Source: Seiridium cupressi (lineage: Eukaryota; Ascomycota; Sordariomycetes; Amphisphaeriales; Sporocadaceae). From it: a stretch of DNA of 64,000 bases. The stretch's first letter is position 1. Every line of letters starts with the position of its first letter. A program made the position numbers and the translations under genes. Under the pieces are notes generated by a model. The model was given only the letters and a program-made list of their open reading frames with translations. It did no database searches and had not been told where the DNA came from. This document shows, in pieces, positions 22,272 to 34,050 of the stretch. The stretch spans positions 141,743 through 205,742 of the forward strand of contig JARVKI010000080.1 of NCBI GenBank assembly GCA_036674765.1, given 5' to 3'.

Positions 22272-24200
22272 ATGGACAATTCCGATGCGAACAACACAGG
22301 AACGCGGCATGGCGGGCTGCCGGATTTTGACACAACACCGGCCATAAACAGCACTCGTTATGTACGCGCAAGAGACTCCCAAGGCTTGACGTTTGCTGCT
22401 TTGGATCATAAGATGGCAGGCTCCCAGGATCGAGGCGATTACATATACGATGCATCCGAAACCGCGCTGTCGGCTGGGCTTGACGGCTCATCTCGAAGTA
22501 CATCCTCCTACTCTTCCAGCGAGACGATAGACTCCTTTGATGTCGATGCCCCGTTTCCTCCCATACGTGCCTTTGTACCGGGAAAGGGCTCGCGGGCTCG
22601 TTCAAATGCGCCTTTCTCAATTCTGTCCGAAATACAGCGGAACAATAATACCACAGACATTCCGCTGCCAAAATGGCCAAGCAGGCCACACTTGTCCGAA
22701 TCCGCACCATCGTCGTCCTCCACTGCTAACCAGGATGTCGATTCGGAACATGACGATTCGGATTGGCATCTGATTGATAGTATGAGGAGCCACTGGGACA
22801 GAACCAGTGAACAACGGCTCAGTGTACGGCATGTGCTTGATGCAATGAGACGACAACGCTCCAGGGTGGACAGTCTGCGGCAGAAGAAAGACGAAGCCGA
22901 TCGCCAACTCTACACCGCTGTCCGGAAGCAGTTGTTCAAAGCTGGTCCTCAGGCCATGGAACAATATGTAATAGCTTCGGAGAAGGCGACTTTGGTCTAC
23001 CAAGATGCCCAGGCAACCTTGGACCAGCTGATAGATGACCTTGATGACTCGGAGCTAGATTTGGAAATTACCGAAAAGCGCTTCTACAGTAAACTGACCC
23101 GTGGTAACATCCCGCCTCCATTCATAGACACAGACGAAAGCGACGATGAAGAATCCCTACCTCCTTCTAGGGCATCACTCCGTGGCATAAGCCGCGATAG
23201 GCCAGAAGACGTACATCCACTATTTAGGACCATGAAGGATGCTTTTAGTGACCTCCAATTATCTAAGGAATACTTCCATAACCTCGCCTTCAAGAAGCTT
23301 GCCATGCAGTCAGTGGACCGTAACCAGCTCGGCCGTGATGCATCCGAATTCCTGGACAACTTCGATGAAACTCAGGTCAAAGCAAAGGCTGAAGTCGAAC
23401 ATTGGTCTGTCGAGTACGAACGATTGAGGGACGAATGCCGTGCAAGAAGCCTTATTCCACGAAGCTCACCATTCTTTGAGGACGATGGGTTACGGACACT
23501 GCTCACTGAAGAAGTGTCTCTGGAGGAGCCATCTTCAAACAACACATCAATGTTACACAACATCTATTCTATTCTCCAGTCAAATCCGGAACATCTTTTC
23601 CGGGATTCCTTCCCTTTGACATCCAAGGGCGATTTGAGATGGGCGCTTTCGCTTCCCACAACCCATCCGGCGCGGGATATCCTCATCGGAGATGCCATGC
23701 AAGAACACGCCATCGGCACACTCTTACATGACGGCAGACCTGAGGATAAGAACGATTTCATCAACCGATGGCTTCTACAAAAACTGAGACTTTCGTCGAT
23801 GGAGGTCGAGGTGTTGTACTCGACTTTCTCCACAATACTGAAAGTCTTTGACCTGAATCGATGGCAACGAGACGTACTATCGTTCTGGCCACGGGACAAG
23901 GCCGTGCGAACCCCGCCGTCAGTAGACGAGGCTGAACGGCAGACAGATGGTACAATGGTCCCAAGTGACAAACGAACGGAGCCGAGGTCTGGGCCTCCTT
24001 CGCACGTTGCTAGTGAACCAATACTTCTTCGCCATGACAGAACGAGGGGTGAGCCTGCCCTACCTGAAATACTCAGTGGGTCTCGGTCCGAAAGCCGTTG
24101 GCAACCAGCGGAACCTCTCATCAACATCACCTTTCAGATGGACGATGGTCCAGAAGGTGGAACGGGGGAAGAAAAAGCCACTTCACTACTCGGCTTTTAG
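22272..24200 (+). CDS. Unrecognised conserved-looking coiled-coil protein
   Basis: Single open frame of 642 aa from the ATG at 22272 (the frame extends to a TTG at 22236, which I do not use). I do not recognise a named domain. The first 150 residues are Ser-rich and disordered. DSDWHLIDSMRSHWDRTSEQRLSVRHVLDAMRRQRSRV starts a helical region, and heptad-like stretches follow (SLRQKKDEADRQLYTAVRKQL, EKATLVYQDAQATLDQLIDDLDDSELDLEITEKRF, KAKAEVEHWSVEYERLRDECRARSL), suggesting a coiled coil. A helical block SSNNTSMLHNIYSILQSNPEHLFRDSF to LSFWPRD comes next; the tail is acidic and Gly-rich. Length, codon use and lack of stops argue that it is real. Function unknown. Confidence 0.75.
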   Translation: MDNSDANNTGTRHGGLPDFDTTPAINSTRYVRARDSQGLTFAALDHKMAGSQDRGDYIYDASETALSAGLDGSSRSTSSYSSSETIDSFDVDAPFPPIRAFVPGKGSRARSNAPFSILSEIQRNNNTTDIPLPKWPSRPHLSESAPSSSSTANQDVDSEHDDSDWHLIDSMRSHWDRTSEQRLSVRHVLDAMRRQRSRVDSLRQKKDEADRQLYTAVRKQLFKAGPQAMEQYVIASEKATLVYQDAQATLDQLIDDLDDSELDLEITEKRFYSKLTRGNIPPPFIDTDESDDEESLPPSRASLRGISRDRPEDVHPLFRTMKDAFSDLQLSKEYFHNLAFKKLAMQSVDRNQLGRDASEFLDNFDETQVKAKAEVEHWSVEYERLRDECRARSLIPRSSPFFEDDGLRTLLTEEVSLEEPSSNNTSMLHNIYSILQSNPEHLFRDSFPLTSKGDLRWALSLPTTHPARDILIGDAMQEHAIGTLLHDGRPEDKNDFINRWLLQKLRLSSMEVEVLYSTFSTILKVFDLNRWQRDVLSFWPRDKAVRTPPSVDEAERQTDGTMVPSDKRTEPRSGPPSHVASEPILLRHDRTRGEPALPEILSGSRSESRWQPAEPLINITFQMDDGPEGGTGEEKATSLLGF

Positions 24201-25811
24201 CGACTTTTCAGGCTCGGATTTATCTGCACTTTATGGCGCAAATGATACCCCTCAAATTGTTTCTTTGCAATTTCGATTTGCTGTTTGTCTTTTGAAGGTT
24301 TCAACCTGGCTAGACTATGGCATAGCGTTTTATATGGCGCATTGGGTATCAGCATACAAATGTCTAGATCTTTCTGTTTATGTAGATATCATTATAGAGT
24401 ATACCCGAGCCTCAGCTCAAATACCATACACGAAAGTTTTACATAACGCGATCGAAATTCCGGAAGCACACAGCCTTGCCTACCTATGTGAGCTAATCCC
24501 GTGACGGCCCGTCCCATGCATTGAACACCTATGCGAAGGCGCTTTCGTCTCGGCTGCCAAGTTTCGCCTAAAGAGTTCTTAAAGCGGCGTCCTTCCCGAC
24601 CTGGTGGAAAACGCATGTGGCCGCTTGCATGTGAAAAGTGCACTTTTTTTTACGTGATGTGGGGAAGCTGCAGTGTGGCAACCGTACCAGCGCATCTGTC
24701 GTGATATCCAGCCTTGCCTTTTATCCAAATGAACACAATATGCATGATATCAATAATTGAATGAGTATGCACGAGTATCTGGCCGGTGCGGGCAAGAGAC
24801 ACAGGTGCGATTACAATGGTTACCATGGTACGTCCCGCCAAGGAGCAATGAAGACAAAACCCTAGTGTAGTCTAGACCTTTATACTACCAAGGTACTGTA
24901 CGCTACGTGAGAGCATAACTATGGGTCTTCGTATACGTTGATCATTGAGTACCCACTTCCAGTGTATCCGAACAGCAAGTATATGGACATCGATACCACA
25001 TAGGCGGCTTACTAGTGCAGCACCTCCTCACGAGCTCTGCATATAGACAACCCCCGAGGTGGGCGTAGGGCACCACACCCGCACGAATCGGGAGTTTCCG
25101 GTCCACGGATGAGGCCATGGCCGCCGGTGAACCATTGGTCACCGAGAGTCTGGCTGCGGGCGTTAGTAGCCTCGTGGGTTAGGGCTTTGGGGAAGGAAAC
25201 CTTCTATTTTCAAATTATGCATATTTCATGATCATATACCCTGAGATCGGATCGCTGCATGCGGCAGGGATATACCCATCTTTTTTTTCTTAAACCTTGG
25301 TTCCTGCATTTCTCTCCTCTGGCGCAGCTCATGGCCCCCGGATTTGTGGATACACTCGCCCGGCTTCTATGACATCTCGAGTAGCTTGCCGCCCGGCATT
25401 GCACTTGTTTCTGACGTGTCACGATCGGGCGAGGGGGCCGGAATTACAGGGAGCTTAGCATCATGTTGTGTGGTGGACAACTGACTCCACTTAGTTGATT
25501 TGGCTATAAGTCTCTCTTGCCCATCTGTGTGGATGGACCGTGGCATCTTCATGCTCATCAAACACAACAGGATACCAGAATGACAAACTAGTCTTCATAT
25601 CGATTCATTAACCTTTGAATCTTCTATTTGATCTTTTTCACATTCTTCATGACTGTCACATATCAAAAATAATAGAGTCTTCGGAGGTTTGACACTCAGT
25701 ATCGACCGAATCCAACAAGCCAAAAACACTACAAAAGGGCTGCTAGCCGGGTATATTTTTCTTCCCCACATCAATGAACTCAGCTATTACGAAGCAAAAT
25801 TAGCTCGAAGT
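24201..25811. other. Gene-poor stretch
   Basis: 1.6 kb with only short unrecognised frames. GGGTTAGGG occurs near 25177, too little to mean anything alone. Nothing else seen. Confidence 0.45.
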
Positions 25812-26368
25812 CTAGATAATGTAACGGATACCAGCCTCAACTGGCTCATCGCGGCCCCTACTCACACCATCTCGAATCGGACCGTAGACTCGATCCCTTC
25901 TCCGACTTCCCCCTCCCCCTCATACACACAGCAGAACGCTCAACAATGCACAGATACAGGCCGACAGCATCGAGAAAGCGAACCCAAACCACATGCCGCG
26001 TTTTTGGTACGGCGCTTGGTCCGACTGAAACATATTGGTCCCCAGGGGGGTCCCGCACTGGCCGACCGCCATGATGATCCACAGACCCCTAGCTCGCTTG
26101 CTTCCCTATTCATGGTTGTTCGCATTCCAAACTAGCACCGTAGACACCGTCACCAAGACGAGCACGACGAAGAAAAGGCCAGCGTATCCGGGGCCACATC
26201 GTCCGTCAGAGCCAGCATCAGATAGCCCGCAGAGGCTACGAGCGCGAAAAACGAGGCAATAAGCCGGCCGTTGGAGGTCAGGGTATCGAAGGTGCCCATC
26301 TCTGAGATGATAGTTGGTAAAAAGAGTGGCAGAGAAGTGAAGGAGACATTGGTGCTCAAGTTGCTCAT
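25812..26368 (-). pseudogene. MFS transporter remnant (ACS/nicotinate-permease type)
   Basis: Minus-strand reading gives MSNLSTNVSFTSLPLFLPTIISEMGTFDTLTSNG, then a jump to SFFALVASAGYLMLALTD, GYAGLFFVV, VLVWNANNHE, GSKRARGLWIIMAVGQCG, LGTNMFQSDQAPYQKRGMW and a last membrane helix, then RRRDRVYGP. This is the C-terminal third of an anion:cation symporter-type MFS protein. It is dead as read: a segment is missing after TLTSNG (near 26270), the frame shifts near 26190, and stops fall at 26106-26108 (after NNHE) and 25920-25922. Nothing upstream supplies helices 1-6. It belongs to a different subgroup from the intact MFS gene at 48920-50815. Confidence 0.75.
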
Positions 26369-27394
26369 AGCAAAGAGCTAGACTTCACCTATCGATAGCT
26401 TCAATTCAGAGACTCTCGAGAGTTTCCACATACTTCGATAGCCTTTGAAGGCGTCGGCAAGATGGCGCAGCTGAAGCCCTTCGTCTCCCAGGGATTTCTC
26501 TCCAGGCTGACATGTGGCAAGGGGTTTGGGTGATTTCTTTCTCACGTGGTGATAGGAATTTTATCTTGCTTGGGCTGTCTGGTAAAAAGAACCACGATTA
26601 TGTTACGCAAAGCATGGAGTCCTGCGCGGATCCATAGGGTGATGGGGCGGTCCAAGGGTAAGTTCAGAGGCACGACCCGCCCAGTCTTGATTCCTCGGGC
26701 CGCGTACCTCACCACGCTCTCTGTGAGGTAGCTCAGCGAGCCCAGCTCATCCGAGTTACCCCCACACTGAGAACGGAGGATCATGTGGTCGTAAGGGGAG
26801 ATACTCGAAGTTAAAGGCGGGTCTCACTGTTGAAGTAGTTGACTTTGAGACTCAACTGTCAGCTATATCTGGGACAAGAGGCTTGGAAAAGGTCTTCAGA
26901 ATCAAATCATGACATCGAGGTGACCTCCGCTTTTTCGTTCTGTCTATCTTCATACGAGCAATCTTGGATATCTTATCTTGTCCACTAAAGACCTGGCCAA
27001 CAGGAACCAAAAATGAAATGAACCTTGAACAATGGGATTGCAGTATTTGAGCAGAACTTATGCTACAACCGATGGCTTCTTCTTGAAATTTCTCCTTCTT
27101 CTTTTTTTTATTTTTATTTTTATTTTTATTTTTTCCCCCTCCTTGTGGTGGGGCACATCCATAAACAATATGTCGAAATTGCCTCGAATCTAGTCTAGTC
27201 TTGAGTTTAACCAGTTAAGGTAGATATCGACGGCCTGCCTCCGTCGCGTCAGCAAGATCGCTGGAATTGACGTCCGAGGATAAGGCAATGATCCATATTA
27301 TTGCACTGGCTACTTCCCCAGGAAACACCTCTTTCGGACCCAAGCTGAAGAAGTTCCCCGGCCAAACATGAGCGACAGTCCTGTGAGCCCTTCG
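26369..27394. other. Gene-poor stretch
   Basis: 1.0 kb between two gene remnants. Holds the TTTTTA microsatellite at 27102-27134; otherwise nothing recognised. Confidence 0.4.
27102..27134. repeat. TTTTTA microsatellite
   Basis: About five imperfect copies of TTTTTA in a T-rich run. Confidence 0.8.
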
Positions 27395-27913
27395 GCGTCC
27401 AACACCGCAGGCGGTCGACCGCAACCAGACCTACTTGACGAGTTATTGTGCCTACACAGCAGCTTCCATTCAAGTGCTGCAAGTACGAGATCCGGATGCA
27501 GACGTATCAGCGGCTGCAGTTCAGCGACTTGCCACTACGCTGCGCATGCTAGAAGCCGAAGCCGCCCAGACCCCCGAAATCCGACGAAGTGTTGATACTA
27601 TCAAGGCGCAGCTGAAAAAAGCAGGGTATAGCAATAATGTTATTGAGATAATGGCAGAAGACAATGACAATCTCCCCGTGGATCAGGGACGTCAACTTCG
27701 CGGCCCGGAGATTGCGCCTTCATATGCTGGTGAACTTGGTGTACAAGCATACGGATATATTCCCTCACAGCGTCGATCAATGGGGACATACATACCTCTA
27801 TTAACGAGCCTGCAGGAATTCCTGATGCTGGCAATCCATCTTCCAACCTGTGGTTTGACTGGTTTGTTAAAGATGTTGGTGGGGGTTTCGTCCCCGATCT
27901 TTCCTGGAATTGA
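27395..27913 (+). pseudogene. C-terminal remnant of a fungal transcription factor
   Basis: One frame reads TSYCAYTAASIQVLQVRDPDADVSAAAVQRLATTLRMLEAEAAQTPEIRRSVDTIKAQLKKAGY. After a frame change between about 27690 and 27790, a second frame ends NLWFDWFVKDVGGGFVPDLSWN and a stop at 27911-27913. Both parts resemble the end of Zn2Cys6 fungal regulators, where such blocks are contiguous. No Zn2Cys6 cluster or middle domain is present upstream, so it is a truncated, frame-broken remnant. An intron joining the two frames is possible but would not supply the missing N-terminal part. Confidence 0.55.
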
Positions 27914-28541
27914 TAGGAAGTCAAAAAGAGCTACGTAATTTGTTTCTGTATAAAACGAACGGCTGTTTAATTGATTTAATTATACACAAAACTGATACCT
28001 AAATCATACGCACATCATGATTCAAGCGATTCAAGTGCTGCTAGCAAACTTCATCGACGACATCCTATCTTTTGACCGATCTTCGGTAAGCCCAATGCAA
28101 GTTCTAAAAACGGCTTGAATTTTTCTGAACCTGCCCAATCTATGGAAAGATATCAATCAATTTGAAATATTGTTCAGCAGCTCTATTAAACTACGAGGAG
28201 CAAATGCACCACATACAAAATTATGCATCAATCGGGTCGCCCAGTCGAGATATGACTAGCGTTTACCAAGCAAGAGCACGTCATTTGCGTTTGTCCCTGC
28301 ATTTCCTACCTAGCTCGTGCCCCGCTAAAAATTCACATTGCGAACGGCTCGATAAGATAAACAACATCAACTTACTCCTACATCGGCGGTGAAACACCGA
28401 GTTCAGCGACAACCTCAAAGTCAGCATACCTACTCTTGCCTCGGCACTCTGTAAATCCGCGGATCGCCTTGTGATTGCTCCAGCAGGCAACACTTCACTT
28501 TTCTTTTTCAAGCCGACCAGCGAAGGAGAGTGAGGGGCAGG
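27914..28541. promoter_or_regulatory. Intergenic, YMC1 upstream region
   Basis: 628 bp before the YMC1 start codon; it must carry that promoter. No specific site claimed. Confidence 0.4.
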
Positions 28542-29778
28542 ATGGCGGACGCTGCTGAGGATCTCGCCGCCAAGGGTGGCGCTGTCTGGAAGGACCTGTT
28601 CTCTGGGGCTGTTGGAGGTATTGCACAGGTCTTGATCGGTAGGTGATTCCATTCTTGAGCCAATTGAGGGCACCTGAGGTTGTCTGCACAAATGGGTGGC
28701 ACGGGATTTCTGGCAATGGACTCGAACGGAATCCGTCTCTGTTTTGACGAGAAAGTCCGAAGTCAGATGATGAGCAAAACCACTTTGTTCAACTTTCAAT
28801 GCCCTCATGTGGTATCAGGCACCTGGATCCCCGCAATTCATTGGCGAGCATGAGTAGTAGTCGGTGGCGTACCGGGCTATCTCGATGAGGTGACCTTAAA
28901 GAGGCCAATCTCGTTCTGACGTTATATTGCGTCTTATCGTCAACCATGAGACTAATGCTAGACCAGGTCAACCGTTCGACATAGTCAAGGTGCGCCTGCA
29001 AACAGGCACGCAGTACAAGTCGGCCCTCGAAGCCGCAACCTCAATCTACACAAAGGAGGGCCCTCTGGCTTTCTACAAAGGCACCCTGACGCCGCTCCTG
29101 GGCATTGGCGCCTGCGTGTCCGTGCAGTTCGGCGGCTTCGGCTTCGCCAAGCGGTACTTTGAGACGCAGAATGCCGCGGCCGGCAAGACCGGTAAGGATT
29201 TGAGCTATGCCCAGTACTACTACGCCGGCGCGTTTGCTGGTGTCGCAAACAGTGTCATCTCGGGCCCAATTGAGCATGTCCGTATTCGGCTGCAGACACA
29301 ACCCCATGGTGCCGCGAGGCTCTACAGCGGCCCCCTGGATTGCGTGCGCAAGCTCAGCGCGCATCAGGGCGTTCTGAAGGGCCTGTACCGCGGTGAGGCC
29401 GTGACGATTATCCGCGAGGCGCAGGCCTATGGTGTGTGGTTTCTCGCCTTCGAGTACATGATGAACTCGCATGCTGCACGGAATAAGATCGACCGCAAGG
29501 AGATTCCTCCGTACATGGTCGCGTTCTATGGTGGCTTGGCCGGTGAGGCATTGTGGTTGGGTTCATACCCGTTCGATGTCGTCAAGAGCAAGATGCAGAC
29601 GGATGGGTTTGGTAGCACGCAAAAGTACAAGACTATGCGGGACTGCTTCGCGCAGATATGGAGGGCGGAGGGCATGCGAGGTTTCTGGAAGGGTATTGGA
29701 CCAACCCTGCTCAGGGCCATGCCAGTGAGCGCAGGCACGTTCGCTACAGTGGAGTTGACGCTGCGTGCAATCAGCTAG
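28542..29778 (+). CDS. YMC1: Mitochondrial carrier, YMC1 type
   Basis: Two exons, 28542-28638 and 28967-29778, give 302 aa, the usual carrier length. The 328-nt intron (GTAGGT donor, GACTAATG branch, ACCAG) splits codon 33 inside the first carrier signature. Three repeats are visible: QPFDIVKVRLQ, GPIEHVRIRLQ and SYPFDVVKSKMQ, each the P-x-[DE]-x-x-[KR] motif ending an odd-numbered helix. The opening WKDLFSGAVGGIAQVLIGQPFD and the GPTLLRAMPVSAGTFATVE ending match yeast Ymc1 (VKDLLAGTAGGIAQVLVGQPFD, GPTMLRAAPANGATFATFE). Ymc1 is an inner-membrane transporter linked to amino acid and organic acid exchange; its substrate is not fully settled. The first intron is long for this genome. Confidence 0.9.
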
Positions 29779-29950
29779 ATGGGCACAAGTATGGGCTATT
29801 AGGCTTGGAAGCTATGGAAACAATGGATATCATCGTGCAGCATCTACGAGGCGTTGACTGAAAACCCCGGTTTCTCACTTTTCTTATGATAGACTCGAAC
29901 AGCATATGAAGCCAACTGTCAATTTGCGTTGTGTCGTTTAGTGAGAGTTA

Positions 29951-32406
29951 CTATACGCTGTTCTCGACTCTGCTTTGCAAAATGCGTCTCGCGTTCGCAG
30001 GTTCCAGCGTCTCTATGTCTAACTCCTCAAGGACCCTCCTCGCCTCGAAATTGTCGGTGAAGATCCGGTCGCTCGCCAGCTTAAGGGTAAGACCGTCCTC
30101 AGCCTCCAACGGAAGACTTAGTAGCCGCGCACCCTCCTGAAGCTGAGTCATCGCTATCGAACCGTCTGGTATATGCTTGTCGACTAAAGAGAAGAGAGCT
30201 TGAATGTCCCCGACAAATTGATTCGCGCCTAGAGTGGTGAAGCTATGACGGAGAAGGATCCCGGACCATAGCATCTCCTGGAGGCGCTCCAACACGTTGC
30301 GCCAAATCTTGCGGTATACTGTGGTGCTGAGTGCTGGCTCTAGGAAACTGAGGTTACGTTTCAAGATCTGTCTTATGTTAGCTTATGCACGTTTGTTTAA
30401 ATCCTCATCCCGCTTACCCTTAAGGGCTCATCGAGCTCTGCAGTGACACTCATCTGAGATGGGTCTGAATCGCCGTTAACGATGGACCACTGAGCCTTGG
30501 ACAGATAAGGGCGGAACGCAGTCTGGTGTGACTCAGCAATGGCGTCAACCAAGAAATTCTGAGCACGATCTTTGCGCTTGCTGTAAAATTTGATCGTCTC
30601 ATCAAATATTGAACCAAGAGCAGCTGAGTCAATCTCGGAGGAGGTGCGATCCTTGACTTGGTCGTAACTCATTCCGCCCACGACATTCGTCTGATCGTCA
30701 ACTTGCCTAACGCGAGTCTTGAGTTCTTCCCATAACACCATGAAGAACTAGTATAGTTAGTAATGAATCAGATGAGGCAACTAACTATAACTCACATCTT
30801 CATTGCCCCATGTCTTTAAAGTATTGATGACATGGTCAGAACTACCCAAGACTTTACACAGTGTCTCGAAGGCACCGGTTCCTTCGAGCGCAGCAAGTTG
30901 CTCCTTGGACACACCCTGTAACGTTCTAGCAACGCTCGACGTTAATGTAGCATAAGCCTCCAAAGAGTCAACGAGACGGGCGTGGTATTGGTCTAGAATC
31001 TCTTGTTGTATATCAATCAGGAACCGTACTTTGTGCGGCAGCCTCCGGACACGATGATACTGGGCCGTGACAGACTTCAGTAGGTCTGTCATACGGACAG
31101 CGCCATATGTAGGCTTCATCTTCCCTAGGACATTGTAGTCATAGTCGATGTTTCTCGCATCTGGTGCATTTAAGATGTTATGAAAGCGCTCCAGAGCAAA
31201 GTCCTTCTCAGCTTGGAGCCAGTCTCTGAAGTGCTTATCCAAAACTTCAGAGGCAAGACCAGCCCAGCCATTCCGTGGATCACCTCCGTCGTAATCAAAC
31301 CTCGTACGAATAGTCTCGTCGAAGGTCATGAGTTGATCCATGAGACTACTGAAATATTGAGGGCTCTTCAACCCATGTTGGACCACCTTATCGACCTTCT
31401 GTCTCATCGTAGGCAGTAGCGAAGCTATGAGGGCACATGCTGGATCGGCATAAACGGACTTATCAGCTGCCTTGGTGCCGTCAAAGCGCGACTTCAGAAG
31501 ATGCCCCAGATTTTCCCGGAAAAAGTCTTCCCACTTTTCAACCAGTTGTATAAAGCCCGGAACGCAAAACGTTCCAAAAGCCTGTGGTGTGCTTGTTGGG
31601 GTATCACCCATGAATTGGAAGCGAAACCACTGCACAAATGGCTTCACCATCACGTCCACTGGAAGCAGGCTTACAACTCCTTCCGAGTAGAGGATTTCGG
31701 GAGTCTGCAGGTCGATGAGCTTCTCAAAGCACTGGAGCCATTCAGTGTCCATCTCTGCGTTGACGTCAACTCCTTGAGGCCAGTTTCGCTTCTTCAGCAC
31801 CACCTCCATCTCCTCTGACATGGTCTTCTTCATCTCGTCCCATAGGGTCTCTGTGATATGCTCCACGTAGTTGACAAGATGACCAGCAGCCTCGTCAGCA
31901 GGACCCTGAAGCTCCCGAAGACGAACAGAAAGTTGCTTCAACCTAGTGTATGGCTGCAATGCTGCCTTGGGGCTGTTAGGCAGATGCGACTTGGCTTCCC
32001 GCCTCATGTCCTCCACATCTTGCAGCAACGACACATACTGATGCGCAAGCTCGACCCTATGCAACTGCTTCATGGGACCCTCTAGTCGTCGAGTCGCCTC
32101 GTCGGGGGCATCTGAGGCTGTGATTATTTGCAGTCGCGTATCGATACTGTGTTGCAATTGCTGGAACTCGTCGATCTGTTTTGCCAGGCCGCCCTGACGG
32201 TCTTCGGCCGAGCGGCGTACTTCCTCGAGCTCTTGGGCGGCATCGTCAAGTTGACTTTGAAGCTGGCTACGCTGTACTTCGATGCTTTCTAGGAGACCGT
32301 CGAGATTGTCCAGGTCGGTTGTGGACTGTAGCTTGTCGTCGAGATAATCTTCCAGACGAATATCGGGCTCCATCGACTGTGCGCGAGTCAAGGTGAGTGA
32401 AGTCAT
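29951..32406 (-). CDS. TIP20: RINT-1/Tip20 family vesicle-tethering protein
   Basis: Three exons, 32406-30796, 30747-30418 and 30367-29951, give 785 aa; introns of 48 and 50 nt are both phase 0, the first with a perfect TACTAAC branch site. An N-terminal coiled coil (residues about 35-105, LDGLLESIEVQRSQLQSQLDDAAQELEEVR) precedes the RINT1_TIP1 domain: KRNWPQGVDV, WLQCFEKLIDLQTPE, VKPFVQWFRFQFMGD, QLVEKWEDFFRENLGHLL, FDYDGG, ALERFHNIL, and the C-terminal SDRIFTDNFEARRVLEELDIETLE. Tip20 is a subunit of the Dsl1 tether for Golgi-to-ER vesicles; the animal homologue RINT-1 also binds Rad50. Yeast Tip20 diverges strongly, so RINT-1-like is the safer family name. It converges on YMC1 across 172 bp. 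Confidence 0.9.
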
Positions 32407-33093
32407 TTTAGGATATAGGTCCGAAAACGGGCTACTATTGCCATTGGGTTGGCCGTTGGTTATTTGGTTACATGCAGAGGAAGCCTAGGTAGGTCAGGGA
32501 GCTTTCGTGTCATGATGCTGGCAGAAGTGGGTTGGCCTCGATGGTGGGGCCAGTTTGGGCGCACCGCTCACAGCCGCTTACATGCATGGACTGTCTGGCT
32601 ATGGCAAACGTGTTTTTCTATACCTAGGTACCTACCGTGATCTCTAAGCCTCTATATGAAGATTCACGCATAATTGATTCATGTGGACGCAATCGAGAAC
32701 TACGTAGTGACCCAAAACAAGTAGGTTAGACACTGATGCGCCGTGAATTAGTCACACTGCTCATTGGCCGCCAGGGACTTGGGAATGGCCTTGTAGATCG
32801 CAACAAGTTACCCGATAAGCAGAGTGCTTATAAATCTTCAAGGCTTCATTTCATCAAATCCATTGTCACATTTTAATCAATTGTAGTCTTAGCTCGGATG
32901 AGAACAGACACCAGCTTATACAGCCCGGAATATGAGAGGAGGATTGTAAAACGGATGAAGATATAATGAGCCCCTAATCTACTGCATGCTTCTTCTACTC
33001 TTACTTCTCTGTCAGGCACTTCCAGTGAATTTAGTAGAATAGAATATCAAACTGTTATAGAAGATCCCTGGATCATACACTCGAGCGCGCACC
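32407..33093. promoter_or_regulatory. Divergent intergenic region TIP20/VOC
   Basis: 687 bp between divergent start codons, carrying both promoters. No gene or specific motif seen. Confidence 0.45.
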
Positions 33094-33568
33094 ATGCCGA
33101 TCAGCCACATCTCCCTTGCAACTGGCGCCTCCAAATGGCCGCCATGCGTTCATTCTATCTGGCTGCACTTGCTCCTCTCGGATACACCATCTATTTCGAA
33201 AAGGAGAATTACATGCTTGGTCTGAAGACCAGCAACGGGGTAGCCGACTTCTGGATCCATACCGGCAACGGTGAGCAAGTGGCTTACGACGGAACGGATG
33301 TTGAAAAGCGTCCGGGAAGGGCTCATGTAGCATTCAATGTTGAAAGCCAGGAGGACGTTGATAAGTTCTATAACGCAGCTATGTAAGTGACCTATATCAC
33401 CTCGTCCCGTCTCGATGAGTAACTGTTGACATCGTCTTGTGTAGTAATGTTGGAGGTGTATCGAATGGTGCGCCAGGCCTTAGGCCACAATACGCCAGCT
33501 CGTACTACGCGGCGTTTGTGCTCGGTCCGCTAGGAAATAATATTGAGGCAATTCACTATAGACCATAG
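33094..33568 (+). CDS. VOC (glyoxalase/bleomycin-resistance fold) protein, probable 1-nt frameshift near the start
   Basis: Exon 2 is secure: GTAAGT at 33383 and TAG at 33444, leading into NVGGVSNGAPGLRPQYASSYYAAFVLGPLGNNIEAIHY and a stop ending at 33568. Exon 1 reads MRSFYLAALAPLGYTIYF, LGLKTSNGVADFWIHTG and RAHVAFNVESQEDVDKFYNAA, a single VOC module like those of fungal glyoxalase-like proteins of unknown substrate. The canonical opening MPISHISLATG begins at the ATG at 33094 but lies in another frame. The two frames meet at CCAAATGG (33131-33138), where one extra A would join them. As written, translation can start only at the ATG at 33135 (123 aa), losing the first beta strand with its metal-ligand position. 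Either a sequencing error or a recent lesion. Confidence 0.75.
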
Positions 33569-34050
33569 AAGTCATCTTGATGTGGGGGATGCAGGACAGA
33601 GCAGGATTATTGCCATTATGGGGAGCTACACTTTCAAATGCGCAACAGCGGATTTGAATGGGAGCGTCATGCATACCTGTAAAATAGGAAACGCTTAGTT
33701 ATACTTATTCTAAAATACGTGCAAGGCACCCGTTGTGGACACCTCTCTCTCTATAAGGTTGACTAGGTAGGCATGTAGAAGCATGGCATGTATAAATTGC
33801 TCATGCGTTGGGCAAGCTGGTAGTAGGGCACATTGGAAGCATCCTCAAGTATCAGCGCTGGCTGTTTCCATAATTTGGTACTAACTAGTTAATCCTCGTG
33901 TCTGTGTCCTTCCACCTGTTATGGCAGCAGCTGTCGGCCGGCGGCGCGGCCGATAAGCTTTCACTGTCTCCGATAACAGCTTGATCTGCAATCATTCCCT
34001 TTGCATGCCTGTCCCCTTCTTCCAGCTCATCACCCAGCAAAACCGCCAAA
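33569..34050. promoter_or_regulatory. Intergenic, CWC23 upstream region
   Basis: 482 bp between two plus-strand genes; holds the CWC23 promoter. Nothing specific seen. Confidence 0.4.
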
